A stretch of 54,085 nt of DNA from Acetivibrio straminisolvens JCM 21531 (GTDB lineage Bacteria; Bacillota; Clostridia; Acetivibrionales; Acetivibrionaceae), in the NCBI RefSeq assembly GCF_000521465.1, contig NZ_BAVR01000021.1:1-54085 (forward strand). Reading direction: 5' to 3'. The notes under the pieces are model-generated. The model was not told the origin of the DNA and ran no database searches. It saw only the letters and a list, made by a program, of their open reading frames with translations. The position numbers and the translations under genes are program-made. This document shows positions 23,564 to 32,882 of the stretch, piece after piece; position 1 is the stretch's first letter, and every line of letters begins with the position of its first letter.

Positions 23564-24289
23564 ATGGAAATTGATACTCTCAAAGAAATGATCGAAAAAA
23601 GCAGTAGTATTGTGTTCTTTGGCGGTGCAGGAGTATCTACGGAAAGCGGCATTCCCGATTTTAGAACCGATACCGGAATCTATAATCAAAAAAGCAAGTA
23701 TTCCTATCCGCCGGAGGTTATGCTCAGCCATAGCTTTTTTATGGAGCATACCGCGGAGTTCTTCGAATTTTACAAAGATAAAATGATATACAAGCATTCA
23801 AAGCCGAATGCTGCCCATTTTGCGCTGGCAGAATTGGAGAAACGGGGAAAACTGAAAGCAGTTATAACCCAGAATATTGACGGACTGCATCAGGCGGCCG
23901 GATCTAAAAATGTTATTGAGCTACACGGAAGCGTTCATAGGAATAATTGCATGAACTGCAGCGAAAGCTATGATTTGGAGTATGTATTAAATAGTCCTAA
24001 GATTGTGCCGCAGTGCAGAAAATGCAATGGAATTGTAAAGCCCTGTGTGGTTTTGTATGAGGAGCCTTTAGATACCGATAGTATAAATAAGGCGGTGGAT
24101 TGCATAGAGACGGCAGATATGTTGATTGTAGGAGGAACTTCCCTTGCGGTATATCCTGCGGCAGGGCTTATACGGTATTACCGTGGGGACAGGCTTGTTC
24201 TTATCAACAAGTCGGAGACGCCGTATGACGGCAAGGCGGACCTTATTATAAGGGATAGCATAGGTAAAGTGCTAAGCAGCGTGATTTAG
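23564..24289 (+). CDS. cobB: NAD-dependent protein deacylase, Sir2 family
   Basis: A 241-residue sirtuin. NAD-binding motifs are GAGVSTESGIPDFR (about residues 22-35), TQNIDGLHQAAGS with the nearby catalytic His in ELHGSVHR, and GTSLAVYPAAG near the C-terminus. Two Cys pairs (CMNC and CRKC) hold structural zinc. It removes acyl groups from lysine and yields nicotinamide and O-acyl-ADP-ribose. The family often regulates acetyl-CoA synthetase, but no such gene is adjacent. It is a single gene ending at a strong terminator. Confidence 0.93.
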   Translation: MEIDTLKEMIEKSSSIVFFGGAGVSTESGIPDFRTDTGIYNQKSKYSYPPEVMLSHSFFMEHTAEFFEFYKDKMIYKHSKPNAAHFALAELEKRGKLKAVITQNIDGLHQAAGSKNVIELHGSVHRNNCMNCSESYDLEYVLNSPKIVPQCRKCNGIVKPCVVLYEEPLDTDSINKAVDCIETADMLIVGGTSLAVYPAAGLIRYYRGDRLVLINKSETPYDGKADLIIRDSIGKVLSSVI

Positions 24290-24307
24290 GATGTTTTAAG
24301 GTGAAAT

Positions 24308-24345
24308 AAACGGATTGGCTCATTTGAAAATGAGGCAATCCGTTT
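24308..24345. terminator. Bidirectional terminator between Sir2 and cyclophilin genes
   Basis: AAACGGATTG (24308-24317) pairs with CAATCCGTTT (24336-24345), and an inner CTCATTT/AAATGAG stem extends the helix. A/T tracts flank both sides of this convergent intergenic region. Confidence 0.8.
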
Positions 24346-24358
24346 AAAATATGATTAT

Positions 24359-24970
24359 TTACTTTTCAAGCACTGTTATTGTTTTGATCTTAACTTCTTC
24401 CAGAGGAACGGATTTTTCACTAGGCATGGATGGATTTTGAGCAACAGGGGTATCTGCGATTTTATCCAGTACATCCTCACCCTCTATAAGCTTTCCAAAG
24501 GCTGCATAGTCTCCGTCAAGGCCAGGTGCATCTGCATGCATGATAAAGAATTGGGAGGTTGCAGAGTTTGGATCATTGGACTTACGAGCCATGGATATTA
24601 CTCCTCTGGTGTGGGATAGTGTGTTTTTCTCAAAACCGTTGTTGACAAACTCACCTTTTATGGTTTTTCCTGAGCCGCCGGTACCGTCACCGTTTGGGTC
24701 ACCACCCTGTATCATAAAGCCTTTTATTATCCTGTGGAAAGTGAGGCCGTCATAGAAGCCTTCTTCCGCAAGGTTTATAAAATTCTCCACAGTTTCGGGT
24801 GCGTATTCCGGATACAGTTCTAAGACCATTTTGCCCCCGTCTTCCATTTCAATCTGCACTTTCGGGTGTTTGACATTGGTGTTTGAATCCTTGCAGCCAA
24901 CGGTGAAGACCGCGGTCATTAAGCAAACCAAAACAATGGCAAGGAATTTGACATTAATTCTTCCAAGCAT
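24359..24970 (-). CDS. Secreted lipoprotein peptidyl-prolyl cis-trans isomerase (cyclophilin)
   Basis: A 203-residue cyclophilin with a lipoprotein signal: MLGRINVKFLAIVLVCLMTA then VFTVGC, the Cys being the lipidation site. The mature domain has cyclophilin motifs: YAPETVENFINLAEEGFYDG, FHRIIKGFMIQGGDPNGDGTGG (with catalytic Arg and Gln), SMARKSNDPNSATSQFFI and FGKLIEGEDVLDKI. It should fold proline-containing secreted proteins at the outer face of the membrane. I chose ATG 24970 because GGAGG lies just upstream on its strand; the longer form from 25078 would bury the signal peptide. Confidence 0.93.
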   Translation of the reverse strand: MLGRINVKFLAIVLVCLMTAVFTVGCKDSNTNVKHPKVQIEMEDGGKMVLELYPEYAPETVENFINLAEEGFYDGLTFHRIIKGFMIQGGDPNGDGTGGSGKTIKGEFVNNGFEKNTLSHTRGVISMARKSNDPNSATSQFFIMHADAPGLDGDYAAFGKLIEGEDVLDKIADTPVAQNPSMPSEKSVPLEEVKIKTITVLEK

Positions 24971-25087
24971 TTTAAAACCTCCATATCCTAAAAGTTCTAA
25001 ACAAATGATACAACATTTTTTTGGCATGTCTACATAATAATATAAAGCTTTTTTTGACGGATTGATAAACTGTATCAAATATAACTA

Positions 25088-25116
25088 TTGGATTTGAGAC
25101 TATTAAATGGTATAAT
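25088..25116 (+). promoter_or_regulatory. Promoter of asnA-asnS
   Basis: TTGGAT (25088-25093), a 17-base spacer, then TATAAT (25111-25116). The start codon is 47 bp further on, so there is no room for a T-box leader. Confidence 0.6.
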
Positions 25117-25163
25117 GTGAGTTGACTCTATTGTGTTGTTGTGATTATAGGAGGGAAAATATT

Positions 25164-26186
25164 GTGATTGAGAAAATAGATAGGCTTATAATTCCGCCGG
25201 ATTATAATCCGGCTTTATCGGTTAGAGAAACAGAAACTGCAATAAAAAAGATAAAGGACTTTTTTGAGGCGGCTTTGGCGGCAGAATTGAATTTGAGTAG
25301 GGTTTCGGCGCCTCTTTTTGTAAGACCCGAGACGGGAATGAACGATAATTTGAACGGTGTGGAAAGACCTGTATCTTTTGATGTGAAGGCTATTGACGGA
25401 AATACTGTTGAGATTGTGCATTCCCTTGCAAAGTGGAAGCGTATGGCTTTGGCAAAGTACGGATTTAATGTTGGAGAAGGGCTTTACACGGATATGAATG
25501 CCATAAGAAGAGACGAGGATTTGGACAACCTTCATTCCATATATGTGGATCAATGGGACTGGGAATTGGTAATCAATAAACAGGATAGAAATGAAGAAAC
25601 TTTGAAAGCAATAGTGAAAAAAATATTCCATGCATTGAAGAAGACCGAAGACTATGTTGCTGAGCAGTATCCTCAAATACCGAGAATATTGCCGGAGGAG
25701 ATATTCTTTATTACAACGCAGGAACTGGAGGACATGTATCCTACGCTTTCTCCAAAGGAGAGGGAGGATGCTATTGCAAAGGAGAAAAAAGCAGTATTTG
25801 TTATGCAAATCGGTGGTGTCTTAAAATCAGGAAAGAAGCATGACGGAAGAGCACCGGATTACGATGACTGGGCATTAAACGGGGACATCATTTTATGGTA
25901 TCCGTTACTGGAAAGAGCCTTTGAAATATCCTCCATGGGAATAAGGGTGGATGAGGATTCACTGATAAGCCAGCTTAAAGAAGCAGGCTGCGAAGAAAGA
26001 AAAGAAATGAAATTCCACAAAGATTTATTGGAAGGAAAGCTTCCTTATACCGTAGGAGGAGGCATCGGTCAATCGAGAATCTGCATGTATTTTCTGAAAA
26101 AGGCTCATATAGGAGAGGTTCAATCTTCAGTATGGCCGGATTCAATGATTGAAATTTGTGAAAATGCAAATATTTATTTATTATAG
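25164..26186 (+). CDS. asnA: Aspartate--ammonia ligase (asparagine synthetase A)
   Basis: A 340-residue AsnA, the class-II-synthetase-like enzyme that makes asparagine from aspartate, ammonia and ATP. Diagnostic segments are [90 protein letters not shown] and the C-terminal [26 protein letters not shown] 25164 is chosen because AGGAGGG lies 9 bases upstream; this also matches the family length of about 330-340. It precedes asnS by 56 bp, giving an asparagine-making and asparagine-charging operon. Confidence 0.96.
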   Translation: MIEKIDRLIIPPDYNPALSVRETETAIKKIKDFFEAALAAELNLSRVSAPLFVRPETGMNDNLNGVERPVSFDVKAIDGNTVEIVHSLAKWKRMALAKYGFNVGEGLYTDMNAIRRDEDLDNLHSIYVDQWDWELVINKQDRNEETLKAIVKKIFHALKKTEDYVAEQYPQIPRILPEEIFFITTQELEDMYPTLSPKEREDAIAKEKKAVFVMQIGGVLKSGKKHDGRAPDYDDWALNGDIILWYPLLERAFEISSMGIRVDEDSLISQLKEAGCEERKEMKFHKDLLEGKLPYTVGGGIGQSRICMYFLKKAHIGEVQSSVWPDSMIEICENANIYLL

Positions 26187-26242
26187 ATTATATTCATTCT
26201 GGAAAAACTAAAACATCACTTTACAAGAAGGGGTTAGTGGAA

Positions 26243-27636
26243 ATGAAAACTACATTGGTAAAAAGTCTTTATAGAGAGACAAAAGATTATGTAGGAAAAG
26301 AAATAGTTGTTGCGGGATGGGTTCGCACCATAAGGGATTCAAAGTCTTTCGGGTTTATTGAATTAAATGACGGTTCGTTTTTCAAAAATCTTCAAATTGT
26401 GTTTGAAGAGGCTAATATTCAGAATTTTAAAGAGATAGCAAAGCTTCCGGTGGGCTCTGCAATTATTGTGCATGGAGATTTGATTGAGACTCCCAATGCG
26501 AAGCAGCCTTTTGAGTTAAAGGCATCTAAAATTGAGATAGAGGGGGCATCGATTCCCGAGTATCCTCTGCAAAAGAAGAAGCACTCTTTTGAGTTTTTAA
26601 GGACAATTGCACACTTAAGGCCCAGGACAAATACATTTTCGGCAGTATTCAGAGTAAGGTCCCTTGTAGCATATGCTATACACAAATTTTTCCAGGAGAG
26701 AGGCTTTGTATATGTTCACACTCCAATTATCACAGGAAGTGATGCAGAAGGTGCTGGCCAGATGTTCAGAGTTACAACCCTTGATATGAACAACCTGCCG
26801 AAGAATGAAGAGGGAAAAGTGGACTTTACAAAGGACTTTTTCGACAGGGAAACAAACCTCACCGTCAGCGGGCAGCTTGAGGGTGAGACATACAGTATGG
26901 CCTTCAGAAACATATACACCTTTGGGCCGACTTTTAGGGCCGAAAATTCCAATACGGCAAGACATGCGGCAGAATTTTGGATGGTGGAGCCGGAGATAGC
27001 TTTTGCCGACCTTAAGGATGATATGGAGCTTGCAGAGGACATGCTCAAATATATCATAAATTACTGCCTGGAAAATGCTCCTGAGGAAATGGAATTCTTT
27101 AATAAGTTTATTGACAATACACTGCTTGAGAGGTTGAACAATATTGTAAATTCCGAGTTTGCTCATGTTACATATACCGAAGCTATTGATATTTTGTTAA
27201 AATCCGATCAAAAATTTGAATATCCCGTAAAGTGGGGAAATGACCTGCAGACCGAACATGAGAGATATCTTACGGAGCAAGTATTTAAAAAGCCTGTATT
27301 TGTTACTGACTATCCGAAGGAAATAAAAGCTTTTTACATGAGGATGAATGACGATAATAAAACTGTTGCGGCAATGGACCTTCTTGTACCGGGGTTGGTG
27401 AGATAATCGGCGGAAGTCAGAGAGAGGAAAGATTGGACCTTTTAGAAAAGAGAATGCAGGAGCTTGGACTTAATATGGAGGACTACTGGTGGTATCTGGA
27501 TCTTCGCAGATATGGCACCACCAGGCATGCAGGCTTTGGATTGGGATTTGAGAGAGCAATAATGTATATTACAGGTATGACAAACATTAGAGACGTAATA
27601 CCTTTCCCGAGGACTGTACATTCAGCGGAATTCTAA
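26243..27636 (+). CDS. asnS: Asparagine--tRNA ligase
   Basis: About 464 residues after repair of one G in the run 27391-27394, giving [18 protein letters not shown]. The N-terminal OB-fold anticodon domain ([24 protein letters not shown]) is followed by the class II catalytic core. Motif 2 region is [27 protein letters not shown], and motif 3 is [29 protein letters not shown]. The residues after TARH distinguish AsnRS from AspRS. ATG 26243 is better spaced from AAGAAGGGG than GTG 26237. Second gene of the asnA operon. The break is at a conserved active-site region, which supports a sequence error over gene decay. Confidence 0.94.
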
Positions 27637-27659
27637 TAGAAATGCCAATACGAAAAAGA

Positions 27660-27702
27660 AAGGGACGGTTTTTAAGGCATGGCCTGTTAAAAACTGTCCC
27701 TT
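27660..27702. terminator. Bidirectional terminator between asnS and cel48
   Basis: AAGGGACGGTTTTTAA (27660-27675) pairs with TTAAAAACTGTCCCTT (27687-27702) with one G-U pair; T-rich sequence follows on the plus strand and A-rich precedes it. It separates two convergent genes. Confidence 0.85.
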
Positions 27703-27748
27703 GTTTTAATATTTTTTATTTACTATTCTATAGAATCTGTATTATCTA

Positions 27749-30540
27749 TCATGGTTCGCTTCCCGACACGAGTCTTCCGCCTACATAGAGAGTTATGCGG
27801 TTTGAATTTCCGTAGTCGTTTGCGGATGAAGAGAAAGAATAATCGTTTGATTGGCTGTAATTTGACCAATCGTCTTTTGAAAATCTTGCCTGAACTTCTA
27901 TACTCATACCTGGCTCAATACTTCCTGCTCCTTCGGTAAAGCCTATTTCCAGGTAATGGTCGGCATTGTTTTTCGATGAATTAAGTTTTGTAAATTTTCC
28001 GGTTACATTCGAATTTCCGGCAGAGCTCCAGTCACACCAGAATTGCTGACCCTTTTCACCGTCAATTGTGTAATAGTACCTTATCTTAACATCCGATAGC
28101 TTAACTGCCGAATTGGAGTTGTTAATAAGCTTAAACCTCGGATTTATGGTGTTTGTGGTGTCTGAACCGTTGCCGTTGGCATATTGCAATGATATGCTGC
28201 TTCCGCTGCTATTGCCTGTAGACGGTCCGGATGACGTTTTGGTCGGATTAGGTGCTGTGTTGGGCGAATTATGCGGTGTGTTGGTAGGACTAAACGGTGC
28301 GTTGGTTGGTGTTGAAGTATTCCGCGGTGATAAATCTTCATTTGGACCAACTGTGTTTGTAGGACTTTCTGTTGCTGCGCCGGGAGACGATAAGCTATCC
28401 GGGGTTGAACCCGGCTTGGCTGTTTCTTGAGGTTTCGGTGAAGAACCGTTATTTCCGGAGTCTATGCCCGGCACCAATCCGTTTTTCTTTTGCTCAAAGT
28501 AAAGGTGGTACATAGCGTTTGCCATTGCCACTTCGGCCTGTGCCCAATAGCGGTGATAGGTCATTACCGGATCCTTGCCGTTTTTTATGGCTTCTTCCAC
28601 CATTTTATAGTCTTTGTCCTCTTTGTATTTCGGACGAAGATCTATAAAGGTTATTCCGTTCTTTATCTCGGCACCTTGGCATTTATTCCGGAATAATCGT
28701 GGGGAATATAAACTTCGTCAAAGAAACGTTTGTAATCTGCTCTTGGTTCCTTTGCTACCACGCCCTTTTTATCTCTATAGTTGTGCCACATTCTGTCAAG
28801 CAGCTGTTTGGCTGTTTCTCGGGCCTTGTCGTCAACTTTCTTTTCATGTTTTTCGGTGGCGGCAGCATAGTAAATGAGTGCTTTTGCATATGAAGCGGTT
28901 ACCCCTACGTCAACAGTCCAGTCTTTAACAGTACAGTGGAGGTTTTTATTTTCACTGGGTTTTCCTGTCCATGGGTCAGGTTGGCCGGACCATTCCAAAG
29001 TAGAGGGAATTTCATAGGTTCCATCGTTTTTCAAACGGGTATTCTTTATTGCCCATGATGCCCATTTCTTGCAAAGATCTTTAATTTGACTATCTCCTGT
29101 CAAATAGTAGTATTCCATAATTCTTTCCATTGACCATGCCTGAAATCCAAACCAGTTGTTGCTTGGCGGGTCATGGTAAACGGGCTGCCAGTCATAGGCC
29201 ATATCGTAGAATGTACTTGTGCCTTCGGGATATTTGCCGTACGAGCCTTCCCAACTGTTGGTTACTCCGCCCGCTATGGCGCCTTCGGCACTTTGAAGAT
29301 ATTGAAAGAGCTCCAGCTGGCGCTGAAGGCTTTTTTCCCAGTCTTTCTTTGCGTTTTTTGATTTGGGTGTTAATACGGATTCTTTTGCCAGTGCGTAGGC
29401 AGCCACCGGATTTTGATAACCCTGATGACAGTGGGAACTGCCGATTCTCCAGCTCCAGGCTCCGTTGATATCCCCTCCCCATGAGGTATACCAGGATAAA
29501 AGATAATGGCAGCTGTCGTATCCCGTACCGGCCTTTGCGGTATCCTGGACCCCTATTGGCCTGAAATATTTGTCAAAGAGAGTATACCTTAGATAATCAC
29601 CCATTTTTGATGCTTTTTCAAAATACGGTTCAAGTTCCTTTTCTTTGCCCTGTTCTTTTGCCCAAAGATATGCCCAATAGGTTGCCTGAACCTGTCTTGC
29701 ATCGGCATCGGAGGCAGAGGTGTAGCGCCATTGCTTTACAGGTTCGCCAAAGTTTCCAAAAAGTTTAAGAAATCCGCCGTTATTGACTTGTCCCCATCTA
29801 AAGTCTTCCCAAGAAGGATGAGGTATTGTTTCCCATACGGATTCTCCTGCGCCCCTTTGATAGGTGTTTATGTAGGAGCAGCGGCTTGTGCCATCCCCAT
29901 GATTGCCGTACCCATACCAGTTGTCGATGTCTAAAAGCCAGTGCATCTGATATATGGCTTTTGAACCGTAGCTAGAAGCCAGTTCATCTGCAATTGGGTC
30001 AATACCTGTGGGCGCGTTGGTATCGCCAGGAGCGGGATATTTCTCGGGCGAATCGGCCTCCGGTGCATATTGGGCAGGCTGTGCGGGAATGTATGCATTG
30101 GCACCGGGTTGGTCTCTTTCTGGAGAAGGTATTATGTACTGCTCTGTCTTGTCCCAGGCATCTTTAAAGTATGACCAGTCGCCGGTAAGTCTCCCATAGG
30201 TTGCTCCAAGCCAAACCATATAGCTCATGGCTTCGCTGGTGGTGAGATGTCCGTAATCGGGAGCTTCTACCAAAAGCGTTTCTATGGAGTGATACGGAAT
30301 CCCCTCTTCACTGAGGTAGCCTTCTTTTTGGATATTTTCAAAAAGTGCCATAAACCTGTCGGAATAAACTGTTCGGACATATTCTTCAGAGTATGTATCG
30401 TTTGGACCTGATATTTGCCGGGAAGGTTTAAATCTGCCTTTGATTCCGATTATTAGTATTGAAACGGCGATAACGGCAGCAATTATGCTGCAGGATTTAA
30501 TTATCTTTCTTCTTCGCCTTATATTATATCTTAATTTCAT
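27749..30540 (-). CDS. celY: Glycoside hydrolase family 48 processive cellulase with C-terminal CBM3 (CelY type)
   Basis: About 930 residues after repair of one base near 28674-28675 (CC, needs CCC), giving GINAKGAEIKNG. Residues about 45-697 are the GH48 catalytic domain: [15 protein letters not shown] carries the family's catalytic acid (Glu103), and other family segments include [31 protein letters not shown] and [18 protein letters not shown] Ser/Thr/Pro/Asn-rich linker follows, then CBM3 from about 788 ([13 protein letters not shown], ending GRLVSGSEP). There is no dockerin, so the enzyme is not cellulosomal. The N-terminus has a basic start and one hydrophobic helix without an obvious AxA cleavage site, so secretion with cleavage or membrane anchoring are both possible. 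GH48 enzymes cut cellulose processively to cellobiose. Symbol celY by resemblance to Cel48Y. Confidence 0.92.
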
Positions 30541-30589
30541 GACTCCCCCTTAACAAACCTCCTTCTTAAAAAATGTTTCTTTTGTAACT

Positions 30590-30618
30590 ATTATACTAAG
30601 GAATTTGGGCTATTACAA
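30590..30618 (-). promoter_or_regulatory. cel48 promoter
   Basis: On the minus strand TTGTAA (complement of 30613-30618), a 17-base spacer, then TATAAT (complement of 30590-30595), 49 bp upstream of the start codon. This looks like a housekeeping promoter. No SigI-like element was identified with confidence. Confidence 0.6.
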
Positions 30619-30786
30619 ATTATTTGTCTTGTTAAAATGGCTAAAAATATTTTATAATTTTTTTAAGACTTTTTTAGTGCTGTCCGTATTATATGATATG
30701 AAGCGGAAAACAGAATCAAAAAATTATCAAAGAACATAATACCGGTAAAATAACATCTATGTGAAGTATAGAGGAGGAGAATTATT

Positions 30787-31260
30787 ATGAGAAAAGGTCT
30801 GGTTCGTTCAAGCCATAACAAAGTTATATCGGGGGTGTGCGGAGGAATAGGAGAGTACTTTAATGTTGACCCTACCATTGTGAGACTTGGTTTTGTAATA
30901 GCAACTGTTTTATCCGGAGGAGCAGGGTTATTTGCATATATTGTGGCGATTTTTATAATACCTGAAGGAGACGGCAGTAGCACCCAAAACTTTACCGATT
31001 TTGCTCAAAGCGGGTTTAATAATCATTACGACCCGGACAGAGATTTTAGCAGCACACTGGGAGATGATGAGGAATATATAAGAAAAGATTATCAGGGCAA
31101 CAAAACCTTTATTGGCATTTGCCTCATCGTGCTTGGGCTTGTTTTCTTAGTTAAGCCCTATATTAGAATTGATTTTAGAATTTTAGGTCCCATACTGCTG
31201 ATAGGTATTGGTGCACTGATTGTATTTAGAGGCGGGAGGCGTTTGCATGAAAAGAAATAA
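30787..31260 (+). CDS. PspC domain membrane protein
   Basis: A 157-residue protein. Residues 1-60 are a PspC domain (RSSHNKVISGVCGGIGEYFNVDPTIVRLGFV followed by a helix ending IFIIPEG). After a polar linker two further hydrophobic segments (IGICLIVLGLVFLV and ILGPILLIGIGALIVF) resemble a LiaI/DUF5668-type membrane unit. PspC-family proteins sense envelope stress. GAGGAGGAG precedes the ATG. Its 3' end overlaps the next gene by 14 bp, so they form an operon. Confidence 0.85.
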   Translation: MRKGLVRSSHNKVISGVCGGIGEYFNVDPTIVRLGFVIATVLSGGAGLFAYIVAIFIIPEGDGSSTQNFTDFAQSGFNNHYDPDRDFSSTLGDDEEYIRKDYQGNKTFIGICLIVLGLVFLVKPYIRIDFRILGPILLIGIGALIVFRGGRRLHEKK

Positions 31261-32207
31261 TGGCGGTATAGTTTTTGGAATTTTTATGATTTTCATAGGC
31301 ATAATAGTTATATTGGCTCAGTTTGGGATGCTGAACTTTGATAAAATATTAAGCTTTGTTTTAAATAATATACCGGTGATAGCCTCATTACTGCTTATTG
31401 TGGCAGGAATAAACCTTATTTTTGATAGATATTCTATAATTAAGATTTTTACTTGGACGGCATTTTTTGCAGTTCTATTGATATCCGGCAGCTTCTATAG
31501 CGGTGCGACGGAAAATAAATCCCGAAGAAACGTCGAAGAGAGCTATAGCAGATCCTTTGCAGAGGAGAAAATGCCCAAAACCGAAGAAGGGCAGTTAAAG
31601 ATGAACCTAAGCGGTCAAAAGTTAAAGATTGGTTCCACCGACTCCAATCTAATTGAAGGAGTCATTACGGATTCCGGTATCAAATATGAAGTGGATTACA
31701 AAAAAAATAATAAAACTGCTGTTATTGATTTTAAAGTGAAATCAGGGTTTTCATTGGATGATATCAGAAACTTTGCTTTCTCAAATGATTTTTTTGCAAA
31801 GAATTTGGCAACGGGAGAGCCGTTGGAAGTTTTGCTAAATTCGGATATGGTTTGGGATATTGACTTAAATGTCGGAGGTATTGACGCAGAGATAGACCTA
31901 TCGTCTTAGAGTCGAAGATTTTGAATTGGACGGGGGAGCGGGAAATATCAAGCTGGTATTGGGAGACAGGCATCCTTCCACAAAGGTTGATATTGACGCA
32001 GGTGCAGCCAAATTTAATATATTTGTACCTAAAGATTCAGGTATCAAAATTGATGTCGATGGATTGTTGAGCTCCATTGAATTTAACGGTCTAGTCCTTG
32101 AAAAAAAGAACAAATCTTATATTTCACCGGGATATGACAAAGCAAAAAACAAGATAGAAATTGAAATAGATATTGGAGCAGGAGCTCTTGAGATTAATGG
32201 AATTTAA
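31247..32207 (+). CDS. LiaF/toast-rack-type membrane protein (frame broken once)
   Basis: About 320 residues. The N-terminal half has four hydrophobic segments (GGIVFGIFMIFIGIIVILAQFG onward), typical of LiaI/LiaF-like DUF5668 proteins. The C-terminal half is beta-rich with the repetitive DLNVGGIDAEIDLS and FELDGGAGNIKLVLG patterns of the toast_rack/LiaF C-terminal fold. The frame changes near 31899-31910. Removing one base or adding two would repair it, so unlike most breaks in the window it does not resolve to one obvious homopolymer base. ATG 31247 has GGGAGG upstream inside pspC. Probably an envelope-stress partner of the PspC protein. Confidence 0.75.
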
Positions 32208-32237
32208 TATTTCTTTCGTTAAAGAGAATGTAATAGG

Positions 32238-32276
32238 CGCCGAAGTAGGTATTTGAACCGGACTTTGGCGTTTTTT
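32238..32276 (+). terminator. Terminator of the pspC operon
   Basis: CGCCGAAGT (32238-32246) pairs with ACTTTGGCG (32262-32270) with one G-U pair, followed by TTTTTT (32271-32276). Confidence 0.88.
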
Positions 32277-32295
32277 ATTTTTTTATTAAATTTAT

Positions 32296-32321
32296 TGAAC
32301 CGAACCATGTAGTTGAGCGTC
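32296..32321 (+). promoter_or_regulatory. Candidate ECF-type promoter, autoregulatory
   Basis: TGAACC (32296-32301), a 16-base spacer, then CGTC (32318-32321), 33 bp upstream of the ECF sigma gene. This fits the AAC-type -35 and CGT-type -10 of ECF promoters (SigW-like TGAAAC-N16-CGTA) and suggests the sigma factor transcribes its own operon. Confidence 0.55.
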
Positions 32322-32354
32322 ATTATTATGTAAATAAGAAAATGGAGGTGTGGG

Positions 32355-32882
32355 GTGGAAATCGATATGCTTGTTGAGTCTGCGAAAAGAGGGGACAAAA
32401 AAGCTTTTGAGAGAATAGTTCAAAGGTATCATAATGAGCTTTACTATACTGCGCTAGGGATAGTAAAATCAGGATGGGATGCCCTTGATATATGTCAAGA
32501 AACCTTTTTAAAGGCGTTTTCCTCTCTGGATACGCTTAAAGATGTATCAAAGTTTAGATCTTGGATAAACCGAATCCTCATAAACAAATGCAACGATAAT
32601 TTCAGAAAGAATAAAGGAGTTACGGTTGTGGATTTTATCGAGAATGAGGGGTTCTTGGAGGATTCTAAGGAAGAAAACATTGATCTTCTCAACGCTTTGT
32701 CTTTGCTAAAGGAAGATACTAGAATTATACTTACATTAAGGTATTTTCAGGACCTGCCTATAAAGGAGATTGCCTCAATAATGGATATTCCTGAAGGTAC
32801 TGTTAAGTCCCGACTGAGTAATGGGCTAAAAGAATTAAGGAAAATGATGAAAGTTGGCAGGAGAGGGGATGAGAATACATGA
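32355..32882 (+). CDS. ECF-family RNA polymerase sigma factor
   Basis: A 175-residue sigma factor of the SigW/SigV kind. Region 2 is at about residues 8-80 (RGDKKAFERIVQRYHNELY, DALDICQETFLKAFSSL, KFRSWINRILINKC) and region 4 at about 112-165 (LKEDTRIILTLRYFQDLPIKE, then ASIMDIPEGTVKSRLSNGLK, a helix-turn-helix that reads the -35). GTG 32355 has GGAGG 6 bases upstream. The stop overlaps the anti-sigma gene start (ATGA at 32879-32882), the usual sign of a matched pair. The signal is unknown, but the neighbours upstream are envelope-stress proteins. Confidence 0.93.
   Translation: MEIDMLVESAKRGDKKAFERIVQRYHNELYYTALGIVKSGWDALDICQETFLKAFSSLDTLKDVSKFRSWINRILINKCNDNFRKNKGVTVVDFIENEGFLEDSKEENIDLLNALSLLKEDTRIILTLRYFQDLPIKEIASIMDIPEGTVKSRLSNGLKELRKMMKVGRRGDENT

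Noticed and set aside
25079..25163. T-box leader before asnA-asnS
   Set aside because: Only 47 bp separate the -10 box from the start codon, too short for specifier and antiterminator domains.
25215..25808. 197-codon minus-strand open frame inside asnA
   Set aside because: It is fully antisense to a well-supported gene and its composition is non-protein-like.
28113..28430. 105-codon plus-strand open frame opposite the cel48 linker
   Set aside because: It mirrors the Pro/Thr/Asn-rich linker codons and has no independent support.
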